Positions 11,567 through 25,109 are shown, numbered from the stretch's first letter. The stretch: DNA of 64,000 bases from Combretum micranthum (GCA_024138025.1 JAMXBD010001107.1:1-64000); one strand, 5' to 3'. Notes: generated by a model from the letters alone, not told the origin. Made by a program: numbers and translations.

Positions 11567-11939
11567 TGTAATAGATCACGTAGCAACCAAAGCTAGCTAC
11601 AATGCCATTAGCTTTGCCAAGAAGCCCGCTGGCTTTTCCATGAGGATCGCCGGCCTTGGGCCAGCATTGATTGAAGGCTGCCTAATTCTGACGTCCTAGG
11701 TTGCCAACTTACATTTTAGCCTTTATTTATCCGACTTCTTGTTAATTCTTTTTAGGGATTTATATAATAGCATAAATAGGTCTTTTAGGATTTTTTTAAG
11801 GATATGTGATATTTGATGCATTTTGAAACCTTATTGAGAGAGAGTTTTCTCTTGGGAAATTGCAAGATTTTGCAATTGAATGTTTTCAGAAATCATTCGG
11901 TGAGATTGGTTTTTGTTCTTACGCTTTCACGCTGTGTCA
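11567..11939 (+). repeat. Right LTR of second short Ty3-type element
   Basis: 373 bp, partner of 9683-10118. It is shorter because of an internal deletion of about 60 bp in the region after the G/C-rich head. It ends GCTGTGTCA. Confidence 0.7.
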
Positions 11940-13554
11940 TTGTTAATGGTAGTGTAGGTTTGGTTCAAAGTCCTATATTTGCATTTCATGCATTTTTTCA
12001 CATGAAGTTATATAACCTGTGTCGGCTTTATATTGTTGCTTGACAGTCAACAGAATGTGTAACATCAACTTTGGGCAGAGATAAGGTTGAGTGTTATTTG
12101 GGGGATAAGGTTGTTTATTCGTCAATGTATGCGTAAGTCTAAAATATCACTTGACGGAATTGCTTGAGTCGAGAGATCTTGTCTCATAGCTCTAAAGACT
12201 AATAAAATAAGCAATGTCTTCCATCTTCGATGGCTCTTATTGCAACTATAGTCACAAACATAATCTGGATCTGTTCGGCCAGTCAAAAGTCAGGTTTGTC
12301 ACTTTCATTTCTTGAGAATCTTGAATCGGTAAAATTCTAAGTCTTGAAAGTGATGGAGTCTCGTTTTTTTTATTTTCATCCTTTACTTGTTCAAAATAAT
12401 AGGAAACTTTTATTTCATGGAATCATATTTCTTGTAACCAAGCAGACATGGCTGAGTGTACCGAAAATTAATCCATTCGGGCATACAAACAACTTCCCTT
12501 TCAAGACATAAGCCAACAATTCATAAGATCATGGTATTAGTGCAAACTATGATGACAAAACAATTCATCTATGTTGGTTGGAAAGTTATTTCCTTCTTAC
12601 CTATTAACTTCACATTCATCTAATCTTAAAATTTAAACTTATAGATATGGTGTGAAATATTTTCATTTACTAACAGGTGGAGCCATGTAAGATCAAAAAG
12701 CAGAATGAACGTATCTGGAGGACATCCTCAAACTAGCAGGACTGTGGTTGGTGGCTTTAGAAACCCCTTCCACATATCTCTTTGGCTTGATTTTCAGGAC
12801 ATCTTCTCCCCACATTTAAGTATCCTGGTGAAGCTTAAGAATTGACATAGATAGATGCATGTTAGTAGGAGGTAGGAGATTTCCAAGTCTAGTTGACCTG
12901 TTAATTTTTCTATCATGCATAGTTAGTTAAGGATATAACCATATAGATTCCTGGATGATCATAGTCATTTGAAATGATGAAGGGGATATACATTAGTGAA
13001 TCAGTAATGGCAGTGGGTTCATTGTGCGATCTCTTACAAATGTTGGCTTATAGAGACTTACCAACATTACAATGTATTTGTTTCACAGAAAGCAATTTCT
13101 CAATTTTTTTTTTTTTATACATGTTCCAGTTATAAAACTTGGTGACTGTCAAACATATCGAAATAATTTATTTTCAAAATTTTCTTTGTTTTTCTTTTTA
13201 AATTAAAAGCTATGGAAAAAAGCAAGCTCTTTCAAGTTCATGGTGACTAGAAGGTCTCTTTTTACCAGATGTTTCATCTGATGGAGTGAAGATTACCAAA
13301 GCTGATTCTGTGCTTCCAAGAGAAAGCCAATGAAATTGGTCTTACGAACTTCCTTGAAATAGTGGACATGCTTGACATTTCTACTTTTTCCAGCTTTGAT
13401 AATTTCAGTATGGATTTTATATTTTTGTTATGCTTTTCCGTCTAGTCTTGTCCCTCTGCTGACGTGGGGGTGCTTTCTAATTTGTCAGTAAAATTCTCAC
13501 ATTTTGATGTGCACGTCCATTGGAATGGTTTGATCAGGAGAGAGGAGTATACTC
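11940..13554. other. Unassigned 1.6-kb stretch
   Basis: No gene or repeat could be recognised with confidence. Two short + strand runs are exon-like: about 12690-12830 (YLEDILKLAGLWLVAL, stops on both sides) and about 13255-13335 (FLPDVSSDGVKITKADS, followed by a stop). I know no family for either and splice signals are not convincing. The last five bases (13550-13554, TACTC) are the left target duplication of the gypsy element that follows. Confidence 0.4.
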
Positions 13555-16500
13555 TATCATGCCCCAAAAGATACCCTAGTTGTACTATATTACAAATAAA
13601 TTTAATTGTTGTACAATACAATTAGTTACTCTAAGAGATGTGATATATAAAACATGATATTTTGAGTTGCTTGGTAAAAAATGATGTACATACATAAGTT
13701 ATACAGTAATAGAGAGAATAAACTACATAAAGTCTGAATAATAATTATTACAGACTAGTTTTCTTAACTCACAAACTAGTAACATAAAACAAGTGTAAAA
13801 TTACTAATACAGTAATTCTATAATTCTTTTATCTATCCTCATTTCCTGCTAGCTTTTATTCCTTATAGGCTCTAGCTTCCAGGGTGCTACAAGCCATGGT
13901 CGTAAAAGAACCTTGAAAAATCTGTTGAGTATGAGCATATCTACAACTCAATGAAGTAACCATCACATATTACACATCAAGCATAACAAGCAAGTTTATT
14001 TATCAAGCAAATGTAATGTATCAATCAAGCATATGTTCAAGTATAAGTCTGGAAACCTAGAATCCAAACAGGATGTAGATTTTCACCCTCACATCGAGGT
14101 TGAAGAAACAAAGTCAAAAATTACATTACCTTATGACCCACCCGCTCAGGAGAAACTAAGAACAATAGGAATAACAATGCTTACTTTAGTTGTCACTTTA
14201 TTATAGGTATTTTTATCACTCAATTTTCCTTTAGAACACAGAGACTCCATTAAGTGCTAGTTATTTCAAGTCGATACCATAGGTAGCATTCCTTCATTTG
14301 TCAAGTAGTTCTCGTGGAACCGAATAGGACAAAGATAATCTTGTGAAGAATTAGGAAATTTACAACTAGAAAAACCAAGTATTATCTGAGAACCGAAACA
14401 TTAACACTAGCGGGCTGTCACATCTTTTTATGCAATATATGCAAGTCATGCAATGCGTGATTTCTTTTAAATCATAAGTCCACCAGTTTTAAGCCAACTT
14501 TAAGGCGATCAAACAATTCAAAGACAATATTCAACATGTTTCAAATCATTATTCACAAAAATTCATTGTCACTTTGAATAAGCACCACTTTGTCATACAA
14601 TTCATACACCATTCACAAACATGTTCCCAACCCCATATGTATCATACAAACACTTTAATTATTTGATTTCAGGTGCAACTAATATTACAATCATAAGCAA
14701 TGTAATAGATCAGGATTACTCACTTGCTCATATTGCTCAATCATAGTAGTCTTCTGGGAAATCTACAATTGGATCAGATTCACCTAAAGATAGTTAAATA
14801 TTTACTAATTAGATAATTGACTATGTGGATGATTTCTAATAAGTGTTCAAATGTCCTAAAATTACTTTATTCTTGTCAAAGCCATTTTATTATTTCTAAT
14901 CCAATAATGATTTATAAATAACCATTTTAGAGTTTATAAAATACTTTATATATATATATATATAATTCCTGTAACTAAATATTCCTCAGTAAAAGTGATC
15001 TAAATGATCTTAAATTCATGTTTTTAGTGCATAATCTTTGAGTAAACTTATAGTACTTATTCTAAGTCCTCATTTTATGTATAAATAGATGTTAAAAAAC
15101 TTTTTTTATGTATTATATGTTAGATATTCAACTTATTTTCTTAATGTATACTTTCTTCATTCTATAAATTCCTATGATTGGTGTAAGACTTTTCTATGTC
15201 TTGTTTTATTTCAAAAATTCATTATTAAGCTTTTTTAGTTTTATTGATGCCCTTCCTAGCAATATATGTTCTATTATTATTTACTTTGCTTATCAACCTT
15301 ATCTTTTATGTAGATCAAAATTCTTATTGTTTATCGGTTCTCATCTATATTTTGATCATTGGTATATTATTCTAGTAATTTTCTAAATTCATCTAACTTT
15401 CATTTTGTATTATAAATTATAGTTTATTTCTTAGAATTAGTTTACATTTATTCAAATCTCCCATTTTTATTATACTTTTAGTATTCTTAATTATAAGACT
15501 TTTTATTATAGTTTCTTATGTATTTATATGGTTAAAGTTCCCTATAAATGTCTTAATGTTCATATTGGTCAAATTCTATTATTTAGAGATTATTGTAGAC
15601 ATATTCTATTAACCTCTTGAACTGAGCTAAGTCATGAAATAGATATTAAGAGTCATGATCTTTTAGTTATAGAAATTAGGGCATAGGGTTTTCTAAAGTC
15701 TAAGTTTAATTTCTTTATATTTTTCTTTTCTAGAATATGGTATTCTAACCTAGCTAAAATGATTATCACATACTATTCATGTTACTATCAACATAAGTTC
15801 ATGAAGACTATAGATATGTAGAATTTCTATGATAATCCTATGCTTTCATTTTCCTAATTTCTACACATGAATGGAATGTAAGTCATATAATAAGTGGAAT
15901 ATTACCTTGACGGCCTAGAGAAAAAGGTGATAAATCCTCCTGTCTATATAGACCGAGACCTACATATATAGATATTGAGATGAGTTTATTGAAATTTAGA
16001 GACAAAATAACTACTAAAGATAGGCTTACCTTTGACTACTATCTTGTTAGATTGGTGGTCTATAAGAAAAGGAGTGGAGTTTTTGTTTTGTTCTAATTTC
16101 TTTCTTAGTATTTTTGGTGGCTTAATGTTTAGAAAAAGTAAAGTTTGTCGATTGTTATTTGTTATAGAGTATGTGTGTGTGTTTGTTACAGTGAAGTAAA
16201 AGGAAGGGAGTGGGTTTTGTTTGCTTGTAATTTATTTGTGTAGTGTTGAAAAAATGTTAACTAAGCTATATATATATATATATATATAAACTAATATGCA
16301 CTACACGTGTAGAAGTGAGCTGAATCGTTTTCTAAATTGTAATTGTTGTGTGTTGTTTATGTACTGCAGATGAAAGGAGGAAAAATTTTCTACTTCAATG
16401 ATTCTACAAGTTTCATTATTTGAGTCATCAATTTGCATTAAATATGGGGTTATCTTGGTGGATGATGATTGGCTCAGGTGTCGCAATTTTGATCTTTTTG

Positions 16501-17246
16501 TACTATTTTTCTTTTCTCCTTAAGCTAGCTCATGGTAATCAATTGCTGAGGAAAAAATGAGCTTTGTTTTATACATTTGTACCGTGTTTTACCATGATTT
16601 TTCTATGTGGAACAATTTTAAGTGTAGATATTTAATTAATTTTGTCAAAATCTAGCTTATAGGCGTACAATTATGTTAGTTATATGAGAGTTTTCTTCCT
16701 AAAAATTTATTCAAGTTCCTAAAATATTTCTAGAGTATTGTTGAGTCCAAATTTTGAGTTTAAAGTTTACGCGATTTAGTATTTTTAAAGTTTTTCTCTA
16801 TGCATTAAGGGTTTTAGGGCCCAATATGTTAAAATATAAAATTGATACCTATAGACTCTAAATTTTCTAACTAAAACAATGGTGTAATCCAAATTTTTAT
16901 TTGGAGTCTAGATTGATAGTTATGGATCTATTTTATAGTGTTTATTGTGTATTTATAACCCTAATAGTTTATCTTTAAATTATCCTTTTTATTTTTGCAC
17001 GAACTATAAATTACTAGCTTTCTAGAGCACTCAAAATTTAAGGCTACTTATATTTGAATTCTAGGTTTTTTATTGTAATTATGAAATCTTATCTTTGATA
17101 TCTTTTAATATCTAGAAAATTTTCTATTTAGAGTTTTAGGTCATGAACAAACTTATAATACTCTAAAGTTTCTAATTAGGGTTTTTGCCGGGTCCTAAAT
17201 CCAATATGTATGGTACATTTATTAGAAAATTTTCTCAGGGTTTACA
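13555..17246 (-). repeat. 3' LTR of the gypsy element (3.69 kb)
   Basis: On the minus strand it begins TGTAAACCCTG at 17246 and ends at 13555, where the expected TGACA has decayed (GGGGCATGATA). By eye it is about 90 percent identical to 23715-27456, with many transitions and small indels. It contains (TA)n runs near 14950 and 16270. This suggests an insertion millions of years old rather than recent, but no date is calculated. Confidence 0.92.
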
Positions 17247-17269
17247 TCCTCTTTCCCCCCTCCCCTCCT
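17247..17269 (-). other. Polypurine tract of the gypsy element
   Basis: On the minus strand a run of G and A (GGAGGGGAGGGGGGAAAGAG core) directly abuts the TGTAAACC start of the 3' LTR, as required for plus-strand DNA priming. Confidence 0.85.
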
Positions 17270-17335
17270 AAAATAAGCTTTGTCCCCAAAGCTTGAATAC
17301 GTACCTGGTTTATCAAATAGATGAGGGTAACTCTT

Positions 17336-18626
17336 TCAAACTTCGACTTCTAATTCCCATGTTACTTCCTTTGTTCTGGAATCCCATGGAATTTTGACAT
17401 ATTGGATTTCTTTGTTTCTAAGATTTTGCTCCTTGCTATCCAAAATCTGAATAGGGTATTTTTCATATGTCAAATTCTCCTCGAGTCTGATTGGTTCTAA
17501 TTCAATCACTTTATATGGATCAAGTATGTATTTCCTTAATATTGATACGTGAAATACATCATGTATACCAGAGAGGTTTAGGGGTAATGCCAGGCGATAT
17601 GCTAAAGTTCCCACTTTGTCCAAGATCTTGAAAGGTCCAATATATCGAGGACTTAGCTTTCCTTGAGTTTGTCTACAATGAAGGCTTTTAATTGGGCTCA
17701 CTTTGAGGTAAACATGATCTCCTATCTTGAATTCAAGTTCTCTTCTTCTTATATTAACCCAACTCTTTTGTCTATCTTGTGCTTCCTACTTCATCTTTTG
17801 TTTGATGATAGCCACTTTATCTATTGTTTCTTGCACAAGTTCAGGACCTACTATTATCATCTCCAAATTGTCCCAAAATAAAGGTGATCTACACTTCCTC
17901 CCATATATAGCTTCATATGGTGGCATTCCAATGCTTGAATGGTAACTATTGTTATATGCAAACTCAACTAAAGGTAAGTGTTGATCCCAATTTCCTTTAA
18001 ATTCAAGGATACAAGATCTCAACATATCTTCTAGGGTATGTATAGTTCTTTCTGTTTGCCCATCAGTTTTGGATGATAGGCAGTATTGAATTGTAATCGG
18101 GTTCCCAATGCTTTCTGTAATCTAGTCTAGAACTTATAAACAAACCTTGGGTCTCTATCTGACACAATCCCAACAGGTATCCCATGTAATCTAACAATTT
18201 CCTTTAAATATATTCGTGTTAGCTTCTCCAATGAATATGTCATATTTATCGGCAAGAAATGGGCTAACTTAGTGAGTCTATCCACAATTACCCATACAAC
18301 ATCATGTACTACTCTTGTTTTGGGTAAAGAACACACAAAATGCATGGATATTTGATCCCATTTCCATTCCAGAATTGGTAATGGTTGTAGTAATCCACCT
18401 AGGCTTTGATGTATAACTTTAACTCTTTGGCATATCTCACATTTTGCGACAAATTCCATGACATCTTTTGACATTCCACTCCACCAATAGGCACTTTTTA
18501 ATTCTTGATATGTCTTGGTCTTGCCCGAATGAATTGCATATCCGGAATAATGGGCATCATGCATTAATTCCTTCTTTAAGTTTAGGTTATTAGGTACACA
18601 TAACCTATTGTTCAACCTAAGGACTC
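17336..18626 (-). pseudogene. Gypsy integrase with chromodomain-like tail
   Basis: This is the integrase that would join element DNA to the host genome. Zinc-binding region (18615-18400): HDAHYSGYAIHSGKTK, YWWSGM and CEICQ, fitting HHCC. Core: ISMHFVCSLP, where the first catalytic Asp (ISMDF in the family) is His; IVSDRDPRF holds the second Asp. The last part of the core is in the 18025-17786 frame, with [19 protein letters not shown], after a frame break near 18127. C-terminal region (17701-17336): GKLSPRYIGPFKIL, HDVFHVSILRKY, then IPWDSRTKEVTWE, which is chromodomain-like and may have directed insertion into chromatin. The lost catalytic Asp and the frame breaks make it inactive. Confidence 0.9.
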
Positions 18627-18629
18627 CTT

Positions 18630-19290
18630 CATCTATTCGGAATTCTTTATGTTTACTTTGATTTATTCCTTGTATAATATTATGGAATTCCTCATCTTGT
18701 TTCTATTCTTCTTTAATCCTTTGAAGCAATGTGGGTTCTACAATTAGATTATGAATCTCAGCTCCAGAACTTGGTATTGTGAATTCCACATTGAGTCTTT
18801 CAAACTCTTTAATGAGTTCTCTTTGCTCGATTATCATCGAAGCTATTTCTCCATAGCTTTTCCTACTTAAAGCATCAGCAACAACATTAACTTTACCTAG
18901 ATGCTAATTGATGCTTAAATCATAATCTTTAATTAACTCCAACCATCTATGCTGTCTCATGTTCAACTCTTTTTGCATGAATATATACTTCAAGCTTTTA
19001 TGATCTATATATATATCTCACATCTCTACCCATATAAGTAATGTCTTCATATTTTGAGAGCAAAAACAATAGCAGCTAATTCCAAGTCATGTGTTGGATA
19101 ATTGATTTCATGTGGTTTTTGTTGTCTAGATGAATACGCTATTACTTTCCCATTTTGCATCAATACACATCCTAATCCATTCTTTGATGCATCACTGTAA
19201 ATAGCAAATGGCTCTTTATCATTAGGTAAGACTAATATCGGAGCAGTTGTTAGTCTTTTCTTTAATTCTTAAAAGCTTTGCTCTCATTTC
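18630..19290 (-). pseudogene. Gypsy RNase H region
   Basis: In the minus strand between RT and integrase the translation gives segments such as [28 protein letters not shown] and [12 protein letters not shown], the standard RNase H of plant Ty3/gypsy pol. RNase H removes the RNA strand during reverse transcription. The frame is interrupted by stops near 19270, 19020 and 18700. Confidence 0.8.
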
Positions 19291-20388
19291 TCATTCATTC
19301 AATTTCTCATTCATTCTTGTTATTTGGGTTAATGGTTGAGCAATCTTAGAGAAATCTTTTACAAACTTTCTATAATATCCAGTTAATCCCAAGAAGCTCC
19401 TCACTTCAGTGACAGTTTCTGGCCTCTTCCAATCCACAATGGCCTTAATCTTTATGGGATTCACGGATATTCCTTTTGCAGATACAATGTGTCCAAGAAA
19501 AGATATACTCTTAAGCCAAAATTCGCATTTGGATAACTTGGCATATAACTTATTTTCTCTTAATATTTGCAACACCTTTCTCAAATGTTCTTCATGTTGT
19601 TCCTCAAAAGGTGAGTATTCCAATATATCATCAATGAACACTATAACACAAGTATCTAACAAAGGTCAAAATATCCGATTCACCAAATCCATAAAGACTG
19701 CCAATTTATTAGTTAATCCAAATGGCATGACTAAGAATTCATAATGACCACACCGAGTCCGGAATGTAATCTTAGGTATATCTTTTGCCTTCACTCGGAT
19801 TTGATGATATTCGGATTTTAGATCAATTCGAGAAAATACCTTCACTCCTCGCAATTGATCAAACAAATAATCGATTCTTGGCAAAGGATATTTGTTCTTT
19901 ATGGTAACCCGGTTTAGATCTTAGTAATCTATACATAATCTCATGGAGCCATATTTCTTTTTGACAAACAAGATTGGTGCTCCCCATGGTGATACACTAA
20001 GGTAAATGAATCCTTTGTCTAATAATTTTTGCAATTGCACTTTTAGTTCCTTTAACTCCACATGTGCCATTTGATAAGGGGGTTTTGATACCAGTTCTGT
20101 TCCTGGCACCAAGTCGATAGAAAATTATACTTCTTTTGGTGGTGGTAAACCTGGTAGTTCCTCGAGAAATACATACGGATATTCATGTACCGTTCTAATA
20201 GTTTGGATATTGGGTTTCTCCAGTTCACCTTCCATAGCACTTACTATAATTTTTCTCAGCTCCACAGCTTCTTTTTCATCAATTTCAATGACAATCATTT
20301 TAGTACCATGATCCTTAAGTATTTCTCCTGAAGTTTTCCCGCTTTCCTTGATAATCAACAAATGATATTGTCTTAAGTCAACAATCAA
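19291..20388 (-). pseudogene. Gypsy reverse transcriptase
   Basis: It runs from EYPYVFLEELPGLPPPKEV through [20 protein letters not shown], then [45 protein letters not shown] and [11 protein letters not shown], the ordered motifs of Ty3/gypsy RT. The catalytic pair is kept as FIDD, where the family usually has YIDD. It is split over four reading frames or stop-limited pieces (20388-20125, 20112-19921, 19884-19666, 19662-19291), with stops after KEV, CIDY and NRIF. The cDNA-making function is lost. Confidence 0.92.
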
Positions 20389-20399
20389 ATTTTTCTCTT

Positions 20400-20700
20400 G
20401 CCATAGTTAACCAAGTCATCCCTCTAATGACTTCATATTTGTGTATTTCCACCATGATAAGGTCAGCAATTGATTCTTACTCACCTATTTTTAACAGACA
20501 TTTTCTTATAATTTCACTGGTTATAACTAATCTTCCGGTGGGAGTAGAAATCCCTAACCCTTTCTCCATGGTTTCATGGGTTAGCCTTATTTGTCTTGCC
20601 AATTCAATGTTGATGAAAGAGTGCATAGTGCCCATATCAAACAATGCATACTTAGGATGACCTTTTACTTGTATGGTTCCTATTTATCATGTAATACCCT
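20400..20700 (-). pseudogene. Gypsy aspartic protease
   Basis: The minus strand at about 20690-20410 gives KYALFDMGTMHSFI, then LVITSEIIRKCL, which corresponds to the LFDSGATHSFI active site of plant gypsy proteases. The catalytic Asp is present, but DSG reads DMG. An in-frame stop near 20480 interrupts it. The protease would cleave the Gag-Pol polyprotein. Confidence 0.8.
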
Positions 20701-20922
20701 ATATTATTATTATTATTATTAAACATAAGATTTTAAATTTATCGTTCCAAGTGCATTTGTGTATTATAACTAAACAAAGTTTCATTGACATACCTGAAAT
20801 TAATCCAGTCTCTTCAGTATCAACATTATCCCAAATACTCTCTCATTGTCTCGTCTACTTCTTTTTCCATTGGAACTCCATGCATGACATAAACTCTAGC
20901 AACTCCAGTAGTCTTGCTAGCA

Positions 20923-22236
20923 TTATTGTTGTTTTCCTTTCGAACTGTTGCTCCTACTATCCCTCTTTGTTGTGAAGATCCTTATCGTTGTGGGCAATTT
21001 GTGGATATATGTCCAACTTTTCCACAAACAAAACAAGTAGCTCCAGTCTTTTTTGGACATGTGTTGGCCATATGTCCACTTTCTCCACAGTAGTAACATT
21101 TGTGTTGCAATTGAGGCAATCTCTTGATAATGGATTTCTTGCATTTCCAACAGATAACATTATTCCTTCCAGTCACTCCACTTTTTGTTCTGCCTTTTTA
21201 ATGAACTTGGTCTTCCTAGGAATAAAGTTTATCCCCGAGTTAAGTTTATCCTCTTCTTCTATATCTTTCTGCTTCATATACCTTAGCACGTCAATGACTT
21301 GTTTTCTCTACCAAAGCAGCAAAATTAGATAATTCAAATTCTAAGCCTTCTTTGGAAGTGTGGCTCTAAACCTTCTATAAAAGTTTGCCTCTTCAATTCG
21401 TCACTGTCTTTATATGCATCGGGGGCAAATTGTAGCAACCAATTAAACTCATGTTCAAATTCATCAACGGTTCTACTCCCTTGACTTAAGTTCATCAAAT
21501 TGGTGCTATATTTGGCTTTTAAACTTCTAGGGAAATATTCTTTTAAAAATTCCCATTTGAACACTTCCCATGTCGCCAGTTGTGGTAAAGTTCTTAACTT
21601 AAAGTCCCACCAAGTTCTTGCTCTTAAACGCAACATAGATGATCCATAAGTCATTTTTAGGGTTTCGGGTACTTGGAATGCATTAAATGACCTTTCAATT
21701 TGAGCTATCCAATCCTCGGCTTCTTCAGGTTTGGAGAAGCCCTTCAAAATATCTATTGCATTTGATAAATTCTGGTAACATATTCCTTTAGGGTCGGAGT
21801 GATGGTGGTAACTCCTATCCTGGTTGAGGCTATGCTTGTATTCTTGTAGCAAGTTCAGGTGGTTATCCTAAGCTTCCAGACTCAACAGTTAGTGATTGAA
21901 CTGGCGCATTAGGATTTCCTAATCTTCCAATAGCCTCCTACGGTGCATTTGGCGCCATGACTGATGGTGGTATTGTCTGATGGATTTGTCCCGTTCTTAA
22001 TGCCTGCAATATTAAAACATTTTGTTGTTGTATTGCCATTAGTATAGCCTCTAGGCGATCTTGAGGTGGCCCGGGTGCATTATTAGATCGATTTGCTCGT
22101 GAATGCTCGCCTCTTTCCCTATTTTTCTCCGCTCTTGTCCTTGGTATTCTATCAACATTAAAAATATTCTTATTACCATTATATTTTTCAAATAAAATCT
22201 ATCTATCAAACTTTGTCTAATCTTTATGGCAATCAT
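20923..22236 (-). pseudogene. Gypsy gag with two CCHC zinc knuckles
   Basis: N-terminal leader (about 22140-21880) rich in Asn/Arg/Pro/Gln, with LEAILMAIQQQN, as in plant chromovirus gag. Capsid in 21852-21334: FSKPEEAEDWIAQIERSF, ARTWWDF, WEVFKWEFLKEYFP and LSQGSRTVDEFEHEF. Nucleocapsid in 21176-20982 has two consecutive zinc knuckles, CYYCGESGHMANTC and CFVCGKVGHISTNC, both with all four CCHC ligands. A stop near 21865 and frame changes near 21330 and 21180 break it. Gag would form the particle and package RNA. Confidence 0.9.
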
Positions 22237-23694
22237 ACAACATTTTTATAGATTCACATATTTACACATATCTTTCATTACTACTAAACATAATTTACAT
22301 AGCATAGTCAAAAGCTCATAATACATATTCTTACAAAAGAGAGCTACCAACATGATTATTATATCTAGTGCTACTATATACATGACAAAATTGGCACTAT
22401 ACTATTTTTGTAGCTCTTTAATCTTTCATACTATATACTGCTACATACATACTTCTACCAACCATTCCTCCCTCAAGTCTCTTTCCTTGGATCAAGATAC
22501 AAAGGTCTCTTACCCTTATCTATAGGATCTAAATCAGATATTCATCAATGCTATTGGAATCACTCTGACTTCCCTCCAACATATCTTAATCTACTTGTTG
22601 TGGTTCCTGTTCTGGATTTGATTCTCTAATATTCACTCCACATGTCCTAGGAACTCTAGTGCTACTGGTGCTGGCACAACTTGCTCCCATGGCATCCAAT
22701 TCTCCCTTTGAAACTATGGATGCTCGGCTTCCCATGGAATTTATTCACCAAAAGGAGGTCCAAGGTGTAGGTGCAAGGGATTTGGGTGGTATGCTTGCAT
22801 ATATGCATTATACATTGTCTATATGTTTCATTAGTTACTGCCAAAGCATCTTTGAAACTTTGATCTTCAATTTCCCTTCTTAATCCAGTCTTAATCCCCT
22901 TTATATCCACCTTTCTCACAGGTGTCTCAAACATACCTACTTTAGGTACTTGAGGACCGCTCCACAAAATGTGATACTTTGTCCATCATATCACCATGGG
23001 CATCTACTCCATGCATATGTTCTGGGCTCCTTCTGGTATCACTAGAGGTCTAGCCATTAAAATATCTTGAGACAATTGGCTACTAATAACATGTTGTAAC
23101 ATCACATCATCACTAGATGAGTTTATCTCTCACAACTACATGGTCACTCCTCAAATCATGGGCATAGATCTTTTAGGACCAATAACCTCCTAAATGCAAA
23201 AATCTGGTAGAGGTGGCCTAAGATTTTTCAGAAACAATAAATACTATATCGTCTATTTCAACTCCACCTCCATTTACTTTTGCCAGCCTTTCCAATATGT
23301 ATATTACTTCTACTGGAGTACCTGGATCTGGGAATGCTCTCTCAATCCACATCAACCACTCTTTAAACAGGGTTGACAATCCCTTCCAAGCACTATACCT
23401 CATCAAGTTCTTTGACAACACCACTTAGTGTCATATCCTTCAGTAATACTCTAAGCCTTCTTCAATTCAGTCAAATTCTCCATTTCTAACATGGCAAAAG
23501 ATTCCCATCTCACTAAACATGTGGCCTGATCCTCCTATAACAAAATAAAAATGCATGATTAGTTATAATCATACAAGTTTATTTCATTCACTTAGTTTAT
23601 TTCTTAAATTATCTATTCTAACACTACTCTATAACCATACTATTTCTCTCTTGATTTCCTTATGTATATTCATCTTTCTTATCCTTGCAATTGT
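22237..23694 (-). other. Unassigned 5' internal region between primer site and gag
   Basis: About 1.45 kb lies between the primer-binding site and the recognisable gag start, longer than a simple leader. Two modest minus-strand ORFs are present (23424-23218, 68 codons; 22967-22662, 101 codons), neither resembling a known domain. It may be an extended untranslated leader, a decayed extra ORF, or inserted foreign sequence. Confidence 0.45.
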
Positions 23695-23707
23695 GCTTTG
23701 ATACCAA
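23695..23707 (-). other. tRNA-Met primer-binding site of the gypsy element
   Basis: The minus strand reads TTGGTATCAAAGC, seven bases inside the 5' LTR end (GTGACA at 23715). It matches the initiator tRNA-Met complement except for small changes. It fixes the orientation of the element. Confidence 0.88.
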
Positions 23708-23714
23708 CTAAGAC

Positions 23715-25109
23715 TGTCACGCCCCAAAAGGTACTCTAGTTGTACTGTATTGCAAATAAATTTAATTGTTCTACAATACAACTAGTTACTCTAAGAGATG
23801 TGACATATAAAACAGAATCTTTTGAGTTACTTGATAATAAATGATGTACATACATAGCTTATGCAATAACAAAGAGAATAAACTACATAAAGGTTGAATA
23901 GTAATTAATACAAACTAGTTTTCTTAACCCATAAACTAGTAACATAAAAATAATGTAAAAGTATTAATACAGTAATCCTATAATTCCTCTATCTATCCCC
24001 ATTTCCTGCTAGTTTTTATTCCTTACCGACTCCAGCTTCTAGGATGGTACTAACCATGGTCACAAAAGAACCTCGAAAAATCTGTTGGAGTATGACCATA
24101 TGTACTGCTCAATGAAGTAACCATCACATATTACACATCAAGCATAACAAGCAAGTTTATTTATCAAGAAAATGTAATGTATCAATCAAGCATATGTTCA
24201 AGTACATGTCTGGACAACCGGAATCTAAACAAGATGTAGATTTGTGCCCTCACATCAGAGTTAAAGAAACAAAGTCAAGGATTACGTTACCTTATGACCC
24301 ACCCGCCCAGGAGAAACTAAGAACAATAGGAATAACAATGCTTACTTTAGTTGTCACTTTATTATAGGTATTTTTATCACTCAATTTTCCTTTAGAACAT
24401 AGAGACTCCATTAAGTGTTAGTTATTTCAAGTTGATACCACGGGCAGCGTTCCTTCATTTGCCAAGTAGTTCCCATGGAACCAAACAAAATAAAGATAAT
24501 CTTGTGAAGAACTAAGAGATTTACATCTAGAAAAACCAAGCATTATCCGAGAACTAAAACACTAATACGTAGCGGTCTATCACTTCTTTTTATACAATAT
24601 ATGCAAGTCATCCAATGCATGATTTCTTTTAAATCATAAGTCCACCAGTTTTAAGTCAACTTTAAGGCGATCAAACAATCCACAGACAATATTAAACATG
24701 TTTCAAATCATTATTCACAATAATTCATTATCACTTTGAATAAGCACCACTTTGTCATACAATTCATAAACCATTCACAAACTCGTTCCCAACCCCGTAT
24801 GTATCATACAAACACTTTAATTATTTGATTTCAGGTGCAAATAATATTACAATCACAAGCAATGTAATAGATTAGGATTACTCACCTGCTCATATTGCTC
24901 AACCGTAGTAGTCTTCTAGGAAATCTACAATTGGATCGGATTCACCTAAAGATAGTTAAATATTTACTAATTAGATAATTGACTATGTAGATGATTTCGA
25001 ATAAGTGTTCCAATGTCCTAAAATTACTTTATTCTTGTCAAAGCAATTTTATTATTTCTAATCCAATAATAATTTATAAATAACCATTTCAGAGTTTATA
25101 AAATACTTG

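Larger units (their letters stand above)
9683..11939 (+). mobile_element. Second short Ty3-type LTR retrotransposon, internally deleted
   Basis: Direct repeats at 9683-10118 and 11567-11939 bracket 1.45 kb containing a gag remnant and the extreme end of pol. Both LTRs start TGTA and end GTCA, contain a repeated GGCTTTGCCAAGAAG-like G/C-rich head and share TATAAATAGG/CATAAATAGG. A primer-binding-like TTTGTATCAAAGC follows the left LTR, and a purine tract AGGTGGAAGAGAA precedes the right LTR. The left LTR ends CTACGTCA, as does the left LTR of the element at 4832, so the two are probably related families. I could not find a clean target duplication. Confidence 0.75.
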
